Source of the DNA: Loxodes magnus
Lineage: Eukaryota > Ciliophora > Karyorelictea > Loxodida > Loxodidae
DNA: 64,000 nucleotides
Assembly (NCBI GenBank): GCA_946699065.1
Contig: CAMPDV010000226.1
Span: 395,673-459,672, forward strand
Reading direction: 5' to 3'
Position numbers and translations under genes: made by a program
Notes under the pieces: model-generated
What the model was told of the DNA's origin: nothing
Seen by the model: only the letters and a program-made list of their open reading frames with translations
Databases searched by the model: none
Part shown: positions 1 through 13,517 of the stretch, one piece after another
Layout of the letters: every line of letters starts with the position of its first letter
Numbering within the stretch: the first letter of the stretch is position 1

Positions 1-967
1 CACACTAGTTATGTATATGCCGTGGTTATATCCAGTGATTCAGAGTTCATCGTATCGGGAAGTTATGATTAGACGGTGAGACTATGGGACGTCAAGACAG
101 GTACCTGTAAGACCATGAGTGGTCACACTAGTTATGTATATGCTGTGGCTATATCCAGTGATTCAGAGTTCATCGTATCGGGAAGTTATGATTAAACGGT
201 GAGACTATGGGACGTCAAGACAGGTACCTGTAAGACCATGAGTGGTCACACTAGTTATGTATGATCTGTGGCTATATCCAGTGATTCAGAGTTCATCGTA
301 TCGGGAAGTAGAGATAATACGGTGAGACTATGGGACGTCAAGACAGGTACCTGTAAGACCATGAGTGGTCACACTAGTTATGTATGATCTGTGGCTATAT
401 CCAGTGATTCAGAGTTCATCGTATCGGGAAGTGCAGATAAGACGGTGAGACTATGGGACGTCAAGACAGGTACCTGTAAGACCATGAGTGGTCACACTAG
501 TTATGTATATGCTGTGGCTATATCCAGTGATTCAGAGTTCATCGTATCGGGAAGTTATGATTAGACGGTGAGACTATGGGACGTCAAGACAGGTACCTGT
601 AAGACCATGAGTGGTCACACTAGTTATGTATGATCTGAGGCTATATCCAGTGATTCAGAGTTCATCGTATCGGGAAGTGCAGATTAGACGGTGAGACTAT
701 GGGACGTCAAGACAGGTACCTGTAAGACCATGAGTGGTCACACTAGTTATGTATGATCTGAGGCTATATCCAGTGATTCAGAGTTCATCGTATCGGGAAG
801 TTATGATTAGACGGTGAGACTATGGGACGTCAAGACAGGTACCTGTAAGACCATGAGTGGTCACACTAGTTATGGATGATCTGAGGCTATATCCAGTGAT
901 TCAGAGTTCATCGTATCGGGAAGTTATGATTAGACGGTGAGACTATGGGACGTCAAGACAGGTACCT
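1..967 (+). pseudogene. WD40 frame segment 1, partial, ends at a -1 indel
   Basis: This is the leftmost eight or so units, in the phase set by the GTG at 76. It enters from outside the window and ends at 968-973, where one base is missing in the codons for T10-C11-K12, shifting the frame by -1. Under the standard code it is broken repeatedly: Y-D-TAG or Y-D-TAA at codon 40 in most units and TGA at codon 22 in several. Three units also carry GAG instead of GTG at codon 24, putting Glu in a strand that is hydrophobic in WD40 repeats, which looks more like decay than function. No initiator, N-terminal domain or promoter is visible. Confidence 0.5.
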
Positions 968-973
968 GAATAC
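968..973 (+). other. Single-base deletion (-1), copy 1 of 3
   Basis: The normal ACCTGTAAGACC is replaced by ACCTGAATACC, one base shorter. It changes the phase and creates a TGA directly at the lesion. Identical lesions lie at 13511-13519 and 15848-15854, each followed by a T-D-TGA/Y-D-Y unit and a T-D-TGA/G-D-K unit. Confidence 0.9.
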
Positions 974-3900
974 CATGAGTGGTCACACAGATTGAGTATA
1001 TGCTGTGGCTATATCCAGTGATTCAGAGTTCATCGTATCGGGAAGTTATGATTATACGGTGAGACTATGGGACGTCAAGACAGGTACCTGTAAGACCATG
1101 AGTGGTCACACAGATTGAGTATATGCTGTGGCTATATCCAGTGATTCAGAGTTCATCGTATCGGGAAGTGGAGATAAGACGGTGAGACTATGGGACGTCA
1201 AGACAGGTACCTGTAAGACCATGAGTGGTCACACTAGTTATGTATATGCTGTGGCTATATCCAGTGATTCAGAGTTCATCGTATCGGGAAGTTATGATTA
1301 GACGGTGAGACTATGGGACGTCAAGACAGGTACCTGTAAGACCATGAGTGGTCACACTAGTTATGTATGATCTGAGGCTATATCCAGTGATTCAGAGTTC
1401 ATCGTATCGGGAAGTTATGATTAGACGGTGAGACTATGGGACGTCAAGACAGGTACCTGTAAGACCATGAGTGGTCACACTAGTTATGTATGATCTGAGG
1501 CTATATCCAGTGATTCAGAGTTCATCGTATCGGGAAGTTATGATTATACGGTGAGACTATGGGACGTCAAGACAGGTACCTGTAAGACCATGAGTGGTCA
1601 CACTAGTTATGTATATGCCGTGGTTATATCCAGTGATTCAGAGCTCATCGTATCGGGAAGTTATGATTAGACGGTGAGACTATGGGACGTCAAGACAGGT
1701 ACCTGTAAGACCATGAGTGGTCACACTAGTTATGTATATGCTGTGGCTATATCCAGTGATTCAGAGTTCATCGTATCGGGAAGTGGAGATTAGACGGTGA
1801 GACTATGGGACGTCAAGACAGGTACCTGTAAGACCATGAGTGGTCACACATATTAGGTATGTGCTGTGGCTATATCCAGTGATTCAGAGTTCATCGTATC
1901 GGGAAGTTATGATTAGACGGTGAGACTATGGGACGTCAAGACAGGTACCTGTAAGACCATGAGTGGTCACACTAGTTATGTATATGCCGTGGTTATATCC
2001 AGTGATTCAGAGCTCATCGTATCGGGAAGTTATGATTAGACGGTGAGACTATGGGACGTCAAGACAGGTACCTGTAAGACCATGAGTGGTCACACTAGTT
2101 ATGTATATGCTGTGGCTATATCCAGTGATTCAGAGTTCATCGTATCGGGAAGTGGAGATTAGACGGTGAGACTATGGGACGTCAAGACAGGTACCTGTAA
2201 GACCATGAGTGGTCACACATATTAGGTATATGCTGTGGCTATATCCAGTGATTCAGAGTTCATCGTATCGGGAAGTGCAGATTATACGGTGAGACTATGG
2301 GACGTCAAGACAGGTACCTGTAAGACCATGAGTGGTCACACTAGTTATGTATATGCTGTGGCTATATCCAGTGATTCAGAGTTCATCGTATCGGGAAGTG
2401 CAGATAAGACGGTGAGACTATGGGACGTCAAGACAGGTACCTGTAAGACCATGAGTGGTCACACTAGTTATGTATATGCTGTGGCTATATCCAGTGATTC
2501 AGAGTTCATCGTATCGGGAAGTTATGATTAGACGGTGAGACTATGGGACGTCAAGACAGGTACCTGTAAGACCATGAGTGGTCACACTAGTTATGTATGA
2601 TCTGAGGCTATATCCAGTGATTCAGAGTTCATCGTATCGGGAAGTTATGATTAGACGGTGAGACTATGGGACGTCAAGACAGGTACCTGTAAGACCATGA
2701 GTGGTCACACTAGTTATGTATATGCTGTGGCTATATCCAGTGATTCAGAGTTCATCGTATCGGGAAGTTATGATTAGACGGTGAGACTATGGGACGTCAA
2801 GACAGGTACCTGTAAGACCATGAGTGGTCACACTAGTTATGTATATGCTGTGGCTATATCCAGTGATTCAGAGTTCATCGTATCGGGAAGTTATGATTAG
2901 ACGGTGAGACTATGGGACGTCAAGACAGGTACCTGTAAGACCATGAGTGGTCACACTAGTTATGTATGATCTGAGGCTATATCCAGTGATTCAGAGTTCA
3001 TCGTATCGGGAAGTTATGATTAGACGGTGAGACTATGGGACGTCAAGACAGGTACCTGTAAGACCATGAGTGGTCACACTAGTTATGTATATGCTGTGGC
3101 TATATCCAGTGATTCAGAGTTCATCGTATCGGGAAGTGCAGATTATACGGTGAGACTATGGGACGTCAAGACAGGTACCTGTAAGACCATGAGTGGTCAC
3201 ACTAGTTATGTATGATCTGTGGCTATATCCAGTGATTCAGAGTTCATCGTATCGGGAAGTTATGATTAGACGGTGAGACTATGGGACGTCAAGACAGGTA
3301 CCTGTAAGACCATGAGTGGTCACACTAGTTATGTATATGCTGTGGCTATATCCAGTGATTCAGAGTTCATCGTATCGGGAAGTTATGATTAGACGGTGAG
3401 ACTATGGGACGTCAAGACAGGTACCTGTAAGACCATGAGTGGTCACACTAGTTATGTATATGCTGTGGCTATATCCAGTGATTCAGAGTTCATCGTATCG
3501 GGAAGTGGAGATTAGACGGTGAGACTATGGGACGTCAAGACAGGTACCTGTAAGACCATGAGTGGTCACACTAGTTATGTATATGCTGTGGCTATATCCA
3601 GTGATTCAGAGTTCATCGTATCGGGAAGTTATGATTAGACGGTGAGACTATGGGACGTCAAGACAGGTACCTGTAAGACCATGAGTGGTCACACTAGTTA
3701 TGTATGATCGGAGGCTATATCCAGTGATTCAGAGTTCATCGTATCGGGAAGTTATGATTAGACGGTGAGACTATGGGACGTCAAGACAGGTACCTGTAAG
3801 ACCATGAGTGGTCACACTAGTTATGTATGATCTGAGGCTATATCCAGTGATTCAGAGTTCATCGTATCGGGAAGTTATGATTAGACGGTGAGACTATGGG

Positions 3901-6900
3901 ACGTCAAGACAGGTACCTGTAAGACCATGAGTGGTCACACTAGTTATGTATATGCTGTGGCTATATCCAGTGATTCAGAGTTCATCGTATCGGGAAGTGC
4001 AGATTATACGGTGAGACTATGGGACGTCAAGACAGGTACCTGTAAGACCATGAGTGGTCACACTAATTCTGTATATGCTGTGGCTATATCCAGTGATTCA
4101 GAGTTCATCGTATCGGGAAGTTATGATTAGACGGTGAGACTATGGGACGTCAAGACAGGTACCTGTAAGACCATGAGTGGTCACACTAGTTATGTATATG
4201 CTGTGGCTATATCCAGTGATTCAGAGTTCATCGTATCGGGAAGTTATGATTAAACGGTGAGACTATGGGACGTCAAGACAGGTACCTGTAAGACCATGAG
4301 TGGTCACACTAGTTATGTATGATCTGTGGCTATATCCAGTGATTCAGAGTTCATCGTATCGGGAAGTAGAGATAATACGGTGAGACTATGGGACGTCAAG
4401 ACAGGTACCTGTAAGACCATGAGTGGTCACACTAGTTATGTATATGCCGTGGTTATATCCAGTGATTCAGAGTTCATCGTATCGGGAAGTTATGATTAGA
4501 CGGTGAGACTATGGGACGTCAAGACAGGTACCTGTAAGACCATGAGTGGTCACACTAATTCTGTATTATCTGTGGCTATATCCAGTGATTCAGAGTTCAT
4601 CGTATCGGGAAGTTATGATTAAACGGTGAGACTATGGGACGTCAAGACAGGTACCTGTAAGACCATGAGTGGTCACACTAGTTATGTATATGCCGTGGTT
4701 ATATCCAGTGATTCAGAGTTCATCGTATCGGGAAGTTATGATTAGACGGTGAGACTATGGGACGTCAAGACAGGTACCTGTAAGACCATGAGTGGTCACA
4801 CTAGTTATGTATGATCTGTGGCTATATCCAGTGATTCAGAGTTCATCGTATCGGGAAGTTATGATTAGACGGTGAGACTATGGGACGTCAAGACAGGTAC
4901 CTGTAAGACCATGAGTGGTCACACTAGTTATGTATATGCTGTGGCTATATCCAGTGATTCAGAGTTCATCGTATCGGGAAGTTATGATTAGACGGTGAGA
5001 CTATGGGACGTCAAGACAGGTACCTGTAAGACCATGAGTGGTCACACTAGTTATGTATGATCTGAGGCTATATCCAGTGATTCAGAGTTCATCGTATCGG
5101 GAAGTTATGATTAGACGGTGAGACTATGGGACGTCAAGACAGGTACCTGTAAGACCATGAGTGGTCACACTAGTTATGTATGATCTGAGGCTATATCCAG
5201 TGATTCAGAGTTCATCGTATCGGGAAGTTATGATTAGACGGTGAGACTATGGGACGTCAAGACAGGTACCTGTAAGACCATGAGTGGTCACACTAGTTAT
5301 GTATGATCTGAGGCTATATCCAGTGATTCAGAGTTCATCGTATCGGGAAGTTATGATTAGACGGTGAGACTATGGGACGTCAAGACAGGTACCTGTAAGA
5401 CCATGAGTGGTCACACTAGTTATGTATATGCCGTGGTTATATCCAGTGATTCAGAGTTCATCGTATCGGGAAGTTATGATAATACAGTGAGACTATGGGA
5501 CGTCAAGACAGGTACCTGTAAGACCATGAGTGGTCACACTAGTTATGTATATGCCGTGGTTATATCCAGTGATTCAGAGTTCATCGTATCGGGAAGTTAT
5601 GATTAGACGGTGAGACTATGGGACGTCAAGACAGGTACCTGTAAGACCATGAGTGGTCACACTAGTTATGTATATGCTGTGGCTATATCCAGTGATTCAG
5701 AGTTCATCGTATCGGGAAGTTATGATTAAACGGTGAGACTATGGGACGTCAAGACAGGTACCTGTAAGACCATGAGTGGTCACACTAGTTATGTATGATC
5801 TGTGGCTATATCCAGTGATTCAGAGTTCATCGTATCGGGAAGTAGAGATAATACGGTGAGACTATGGGACGTCAAGACAGGTACCTGTAAGACCATGAGT
5901 GGTCACACTAGTTATGTATGATCTGTGGCTATATCCAGTGATTCAGAGTTCATCGTATCGGGAAGTGCAGATAAGACGGTGAGACTATGGGACGTCAAGA
6001 CAGGTACCTGTAAGACCATGAGTGGTCACACTAGTTATGTATATGCTGTGGCTATATCCAGTGATTCAGAGTTCATCGTATCGGGAAGTTATGATTAGAC
6101 GGTGAGACTATGGGACGTCAAGACAGGTACCTGTAAGACCATGAGTGGTCACACTAGTTATGTATGATCTGAGGCTATATCCAGTGATTCAGAGTTCATC
6201 GTATCGGGAAGTGCAGATTAGACGGTGAGACTATGGGACGTCAAGACAGGTACCTGTAAGACCATGAGTGGTCACACTAGTTATGTATGATCTGAGGCTA
6301 TATCCAGTGATTCAGAGTTCATCGTATCGGGAAGTTATGATTAGACGGTGAGACTATGGGACGTCAAGACAGGTACCTGTAAGACCATGAGTGGTCACAC
6401 TAGTTATGTATGATCTGAGGCTATATCCAGTGATTCAGAGTTCATCGTATCGGGAAGTGCAGATTAGACGGTGAGACTATGGGACGTCAAGACAGGTACC
6501 TGTAAGACCATGAGTGGTCACACTAATTCTGTATATGCTGTGGCTATATCCAGTGATTCAGAGTTCATCGTATCGGAAAGCGTAGATTATACGGTGAGAC
6601 TATGGGACGTCAAGACAGGTACCTGTAAGACCATGAGTGGTCACACAGATTGAGTATATGCTGTGGCTATATCCAGTGATTCAGAGTTCATCGTATCGGG
6701 AAGTGGAGATAAGACGGTGAGACTATGGGACGTCAAGACAGGTACCTGTAAGACCATGAGTGGTCACACAGATTGAGTATATGCTGTGGCTATATCCAGT
6801 GATTCAGAGTTCATCGTATCGGGAAGTCATGATAATACGGTGAGACTATGGGACGTCAAGACAGGTACCTGTAAGACCATGAGTGGTCACACAGATTGAG

Positions 6901-9900
6901 TATATGCTGTGGCTATATCCAGTGATTCAGAGTTCATCGTATCGGGAAGTGGAGATTATACGGTGAGACTATGGGACGTCAAGACAGGTACCTGTAAGAC
7001 CATGAGTGGTCACACTAGTTATGTATGATCTGTGGCTATATCCAGTGATTCAGAGTTCATCGTATCGGGAAGTAGAGATAATACGGTGAGACTATGGGAC
7101 GTCAAGACAGGTACCTGTAAGACCATGAGTGGTCACACAGATTGAGTATATGCTGTGGCTATATCCAGTGATTCAGAGTTCATCGTATCGGGAAGTGGAG
7201 ATAAGACGGTGAGACTATGGGACGTCAAGACAGGTACCTGTAAGACCATGAGTGGTCACACAGATTGAGTATATGCTGTGGCTATATCCAGTGATTCAGA
7301 GTTCATCGTATCGGGAAGTGTAGATTATACGGTGAGACTATGGGACGTCAAGACAGGTACCTGTAAGACCATGAGTGGTCACACTAATTCTGTATATGCT
7401 GTGGCTATATCCAGTGATTCAGAGTTCATCGTATCGGAAAGCGTAGATTATACGGTGAGACTATGGGACGTCAAGACAGGTACCTGTAAGACCATGAGTG
7501 GTCACACAGATTGAGTATATGCTGTGGCTATATCCAGTGATTCAGAGTTCATCGTATCGGGAAGTGGAGATAAGACGGTGAGACTATGGGAAGTCAAGAC
7601 AGGTACCTGTAAGACCATGAGTGGTCACACAGATTGAGTATATGCTGTGGCTATATCCAGTGATTCAGAGTTCATCGTATCGGGAAGTGGAGATAAGACG
7701 GTGAGACTATGGGAAGTCAAGACAGGTACCTGTAAGACCATGAGTGGTCACACAGATTGAGTATATGCTGTGGCTATATCCAGTGATTCAGAGTTCATCG
7801 TATCGGGAAGTGGAGATAAGACGGTGAGACTATGGGACGTCAAGACAGGTACCTGTAAGACCATGAGTGGTCACACAGATTGAGTATATGCTGTGGCTAT
7901 ATCCAGTGATTCAGAGTTCATCGTATCGGGAAGTGTAGATTATACGGTGAGACTATGGGACGTCAAGACAGGTACCTGTAAGACCATGAGTGGTCACACA
8001 GATTGAGTATATGCTGTGGCTATATCCAGTGATTCAGAGTTCATCGTATCGGGAAGTGTAGATTATACGGTGAGACTATGGGACGTCAAGACAGGTACCT
8101 GTAAGACCATGAGTGGTCACACTAATTCTGTATATGCTGTGGCTATATCCAGTGATTCAGAGTTCATCGTATCGGAAAGCGTAGATTATACGGTGAGACT
8201 ATGGGACGTCAAGACAGGTACCTGTAAGACCATGAGTGGTCACACAGATTGAGTATATGCTGTGGCTATATCCAGTGATTCAGAGTTCATCGTATCGGGA
8301 AGTGGAGATAAGACGGTGAGACTATGGGAAGTCAAGACAGGTACCTGTAAGACCATGAGTGGTCACACAGATTGAGTATATGCTGTGGCTATATCCAGTG
8401 ATTCAGAGTTCATCGTATCGGGAAGTGGAGATAAGACGGTGAGACTATGGGAAGTCAAGACAGGTACCTGTAAGACCATGAGTGGTCACACAGATTGAGT
8501 ATATGCTGTGGCTATATCCAGTGATTCAGAGTTCATCGTATCGGGAAGTCATGATAATACGGTGAGACTATGGGACGTCAAGACAGGTACCTGTAAGACC
8601 ATGAGTGGTCACACAGATTGAGTATATGCTGTGGCTATATCCAGTGATTCAGAGTTCATCGTATCGGGAAGTGTAGATTATACGGTGAGACTATGGGACG
8701 TCAAGACAGGTACCTGTAAGACCATGAGTGGTCACACAGATTGAGTATATGCTGTGGCTATATCCAGTGATTCAGAGTTCATCGTATCGGGAAGTGTAGA
8801 TTATACGGTGAGACTATGGGACGTCAAGACAGGTACCTGTAAGACCATGAGTGGTCACACTAATTCTGTATATGCTGTGGCTATATCCAGTGATTCAGAG
8901 TTCATCGTATCGGAAAGCGTAGATTATACGGTGAGACTATGGGACGTCAAGACAGGTACCTGTAAGACCATGAGTGGTCACACAGATTGAGTATATGCTG
9001 TGGCTATATCCAGTGATTCAGAGTTCATCGTATCGGGAAGTGGAGATAAGACGGTGAGACTATGGGACGTCAAGACAGGTACCTGTAAGACCATGAGTGG
9101 TCACACAGATTGAGTATATGCTGTGGCTATATCCAGTGATTCAGAGTTCATCGTATCGGGAAGTGGAGATAAGACGGTGAGACTATGGGAAGTCAAGACA
9201 GGTACCTGTAAGACCATGAGTGGTCACACAGATTGAGTATATGCTGTGGCTATATCCAGTGATTCAGAGTTCATCGTATCGGGAAGTAGAGATAAGACGG
9301 TGAGACTATGGGACGTCAAGACAGGTACCTGTAAGACCATGAGTGGTCACACAGATTGAGTATATGCTGTGGCTATATCCAGTGATTCAGAGTTCATCGT
9401 ATCGGGAAGTGGAGATAAGACGGTGAGACTATGGGAAGTCAAGACAGGTACCTGTAAGACCATGAGTGGTCACACAGATTGAGTATATGCTGTGGCTATA
9501 TCCAGTGATTCAGAGTTCATCGTATCGGGAAGTTATGATAATACGGTGAGACTATGGGACGTCAAGACAGGTACCTGTAAGACCATGAGTGGTCACACTA
9601 GTTATGTATGATCTGTGGCTATATCCAGTGATTCAGAGTTCATCGTATCGGGAAGTAGAGATAATACGGTGAGACTATGGGACGTCAAGACAGGTACCTG
9701 TAAGACCATGAGTGGTCACACAGATTGAGTATATGCTGTGGCTATATCCAGTGATTCAGAGTTCATCGTATCGGGAAGTAGAGATAAGACGGTGAGACTA
9801 TGGGAAGTCAAGACAGGTACCTGTAAGACCATGAGTGGTCACACAGATTGAGTATATGCTGTGGCTATATCCAGTGATTCAGAGTTCATCGTATCGGGAA

Positions 9901-12900
9901 GTGAAGATAAGACGGTGAGACTATGGGACGTCAAGACAGGTACCTGTAAGACCATGAGTGGTCACACAGATTGAGTATATGCTGTGGCTATATCCAGTGA
10001 TTCAGAGTTCATCGTATCGGGAAGTGGAGATAAGACGGTGAGACTATGGGAAGTCAAGACAGGTACCTGTAAGACCATGAGTGGTCACACAGATTGAGTA
10101 TATGCTGTGGCTATATCCAGTGATTCAGAGTTCATCGTATCGGGAAGTAGAGATAAGACGGTGAGACTATGGGACGTCAAGACAGGTACCTGTAAGACCA
10201 TGAGTGGTCACACAGATTGAGTATATGCTGTGGCTATATCCAGTGATTCAGAGTTCATCGTATCGGGAAGTGGAGATAAGACGGTGAGACTATGGGAAGT
10301 CAAGACAGGTACCTGTAAGACCATGAGTGGTCACACAGATTGAGTATATGCTGTGGCTATATCCAGTGATTCAGAGTTCATCGTATCGGGAAGTCATGAT
10401 AATACGGTGAGACTATGGGACGTCAAGACAGGTACCTGTAAGACCATGAGTGGTCACACAGATTGAGTATATGCTGTGGCTATATCCAGTGATTCAGAGT
10501 TCATCGTATCGGGAAGTGGAGATAAGACGGTGAGACTATGGGACGTCAAGACAGGTACCTGTAAGACCATGAGTGGTCACACTAATTCTGTATATGCTGT
10601 GGCTATATCCAGTGATTCAGAGTTCATCGTATCGGAAAGCGTAGATTATACGGTGAGACTATGGGACGTCAAGACAGGTACCTGTAAGACCATGAGTGGT
10701 CACACAGATTGAGTATATGCTGTGGCTATATCCAGTGATTCAGAGTTCATCGTATCGGGAAGTCATGATAATACGGTGAGACTATGGGACGTCAAGACAG
10801 GTACCTGTAAGACCATGAGTGGTCACACAGATTGAGTATATGCTGTGGCTATATCCAGTGATTCAGAGTTCATCGTATCGGGAAGTGGAGATAAGACGGT
10901 GAGACTATGGGAAGTCAAGACAGGTACCTGTAAGACCATGAGTGGTCACACAGATTGAGTATATGCTGTGGCTATATCCAGTGATTCAGAGTTCATCGTA
11001 TCGGGAAGTCATGATAATACGGTGAGACTATGGGACGTCAAGACAGGTACCTGTAAGACCATGAGTGGTCACACAGATTGAGTATATGCTGTGGCTATAT
11101 CCAGTGATTCAGAGTTCATCGTATCGGGAAGTGGAGATAAGACGGTGAGACTATGGGAAGTCAAGACAGGTACCTGTAAGACCATGAGTGGTCACACAGA
11201 TTGAGTATATGCTGTGGCTATATCCAGTGATTCAGAGTTCATCGTATCGGGAAGTGGAGATAAGACGGTGAGACTATGGGAAGTCAAGACAGGTACCTGT
11301 AAGACCATGAGTGGTCACACAGATTGAGTATATGCTGTGGCTATATCCAGTGATTCAGAGTTCATCGTATCGGGAAGTGGAGATAAGACGGTGAGACTAT
11401 GGGACGTCAAGACAGGTACCTGTAAGACCATGAGTGGTCACACAGATTGAGTATATGCTGTGGCTATATCCAGTGATTCAGAGTTCATCGTATCGGGAAG
11501 TGTAGATTATACGGTGAGACTATGGGACGTCAAGACAGGTACCTGTAAGACCATGAGTGGTCACACAGATTGAGTATATGCTGTGGCTATATCCAGTGAT
11601 TCAGAGTTCATCGTATCGGGAAGTGTAGATTATACGGTGAGACTATGGGACGTCAAGACAGGTACCTGTAAGACCATGAGTGGTCACACTAATTCTGTAT
11701 ATGCTGTGGCTATATCCAGTGATTCAGAGTTCATCGTATCGGAAAGCGTAGATTATACGGTGAGACTATGGGACGTCAAGACAGGTACCTGTAAGACCAT
11801 GAGTGGTCACACAGATTGAGTATATGCTGTGGCTATATCCAGTGATTCAGAGTTCATCGTATCGGGAAGTGGAGATAAGACGGTGAGACTATGGGAAGTC
11901 AAGACAGGTACCTGTAAGACCATGAGTGGTCACACAGATTGAGTATATGCTGTGGCTATATCCAGTGATTCAGAGTTCATCGTATCGGGAAGTGGAGATA
12001 AGACGGTGAGACTATGGGAAGTCAAGACAGGTACCTGTAAGACCATGAGTGGTCACACAGATTGAGTATATGCTGTGGCTATATCCAGTGATTCAGAGTT
12101 CATCGTATCGGGAAGTCATGATAATACGGTGAGACTATGGGACGTCAAGACAGGTACCTGTAAGACCATGAGTGGTCACACAGATTGAGTATATGCTGTG
12201 GCTATATCCAGTGATTCAGAGTTCATCGTATCGGGAAGTGTAGATTATACGGTGAGACTATGGGACGTCAAGACAGGTACCTGTAAGACCATGAGTGGTC
12301 ACACAGATTGAGTATATGCTGTGGCTATATCCAGTGATTCAGAGTTCATCGTATCGGGAAGTGTAGATTATACGGTGAGACTATGGGACGTCAAGACAGG
12401 TACCTGTAAGACCATGAGTGGTCACACTAATTCTGTATATGCTGTGGCTATATCCAGTGATTCAGAGTTCATCGTATCGGAAAGCGTAGATTATACGGTG
12501 AGACTATGGGACGTCAAGACAGGTACCTGTAAGACCATGAGTGGTCACACAGATTGAGTATATGCTGTGGCTATATCCAGTGATTCAGAGTTCATCGTAT
12601 CGGGAAGTGGAGATAAGACGGTGAGACTATGGGACGTCAAGACAGGTACCTGTAAGACCATGAGTGGTCACACAGATTGAGTATATGCTGTGGCTATATC
12701 CAGTGATTCAGAGTTCATCGTATCGGGAAGTGGAGATAAGACGGTGAGACTATGGGAAGTCAAGACAGGTACCTGTAAGACCATGAGTGGTCACACAGAT
12801 TGAGTATATGCTGTGGCTATATCCAGTGATTCAGAGTTCATCGTATCGGGAAGTAGAGATAAGACGGTGAGACTATGGGACGTCAAGACAGGTACCTGTA

Positions 12901-13511
12901 AGACCATGAGTGGTCACACAGATTGAGTATATGCTGTGGCTATATCCAGTGATTCAGAGTTCATCGTATCGGGAAGTGGAGATAAGACGGTGAGACTATG
13001 GGAAGTCAAGACAGGTACCTGTAAGACCATGAGTGGTCACACAGATTGAGTATATGCTGTGGCTATATCCAGTGATTCAGAGTTCATCGTATCGGGAAGT
13101 TATGATAATACGGTGAGACTATGGGACGTCAAGACAGGTACCTGTAAGACCATGAGTGGTCACACTAGTTATGTATGATCTGTGGCTATATCCAGTGATT
13201 CAGAGTTCATCGTATCGGGAAGTAGAGATAATACGGTGAGACTATGGGACGTCAAGACAGGTACCTGTAAGACCATGAGTGGTCACACAGATTGAGTATA
13301 TGCTGTGGCTATATCCAGTGATTCAGAGTTCATCGTATCGGGAAGTGGAGATAAGACGGTGAGACTATGGGACGTCAAGACAGGTACCTGTAAGACCATG
13401 AGTGGTCACACAGATTGAGTATATGCTGTGGCTATATCCAGTGATTCAGAGTTCATCGTATCGGGAAGTGGAGATAAGACGGTGAGACTATGGGACGTCA
13501 AGACAGGTACC
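974..13511 (+). CDS. WD40 frame segment 2 (12.5 kb), open only with stop reassignment
   Basis: About 102 units share one reading phase with no indel. The reading is interrupted only by stops at codon 20 (T-D-TGA, mainly after 6640), codon 22 (Y-V-TGA-S) and codon 40 (D-TAG or D-TAA, mainly before 6480). With UGA as Trp, codon 20 gives D-W-V and codon 22 gives V-W-S-V, both common WD40 sequences. With UAR as Gln, codon 40 gives D-Q-T, also common. Under the standard code nothing longer than about 98 residues is open, less than three blades. From 1 to 6480 the units are the S-Y-V/Y-D-stop type; after that they become T-D-TGA units with G-D-K, V-D-Y and H-D-N, and D5 is often Glu. The segment ends at the same -1 indel that began it. 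I call it CDS only as a hypothesis; a decayed array is the alternative. Confidence 0.4.
1599..2217 (+). repeat. Three-unit (369-bp) tandem duplication with a GAGCTC marker
   Basis: Units carrying GAGCTC (E31-L32 instead of E31-F32) occur at 1641 and 2010, exactly 369 bp apart, each followed by a G-D-TAG unit and then a unit with T-Y-TAG at codon 20. The GAGCTC variant is otherwise found only at 45919, so it is a good tracer for exchange within the array. Confidence 0.85.
7257..9470 (+). repeat. Six-unit (738-bp) higher-order repeat, three copies
   Basis: Copies begin at 7257, 7995 and 8733. Each opens with T-D-TGA/V-D-Y, then N-S-V with E-S-V-D-Y (G36E), then two G-D-K units usually with W-E-V-K (D5E), then a variable unit (G-D-K, H-D-N or R-D-K). 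The pair V-D-Y plus E-S-V-D-Y recurs at 11583 and 12321 (again 738 bp apart), 13796, 14903, 17362 and 21790, so the module was reused across the 7-22 kb zone. Confidence 0.8.
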
Positions 13512-13517
13512 TGAATA

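Larger units (their letters stand above)
1..6394 (+). repeat. Seven-unit module duplicated at 1-860 and 5535-6394
   Basis: The order of units at 1-860 recurs at 5535-6394: Y-A-V-V with Y-D-TAG; Y-D-TAA; TGA22 with R-D-N; TGA22 with A-D-K; Y-D-TAG; TGA22 plus V24E with A-D-TAG; TGA22 plus V24E with Y-D-TAG. The spacing is 45 units minus the one base lost at 968. A shorter version of the same order is at about 4190-4500. The copies keep each stop codon type (TAA against TAG) in register, so the stops were present before the duplication. Confidence 0.85.
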
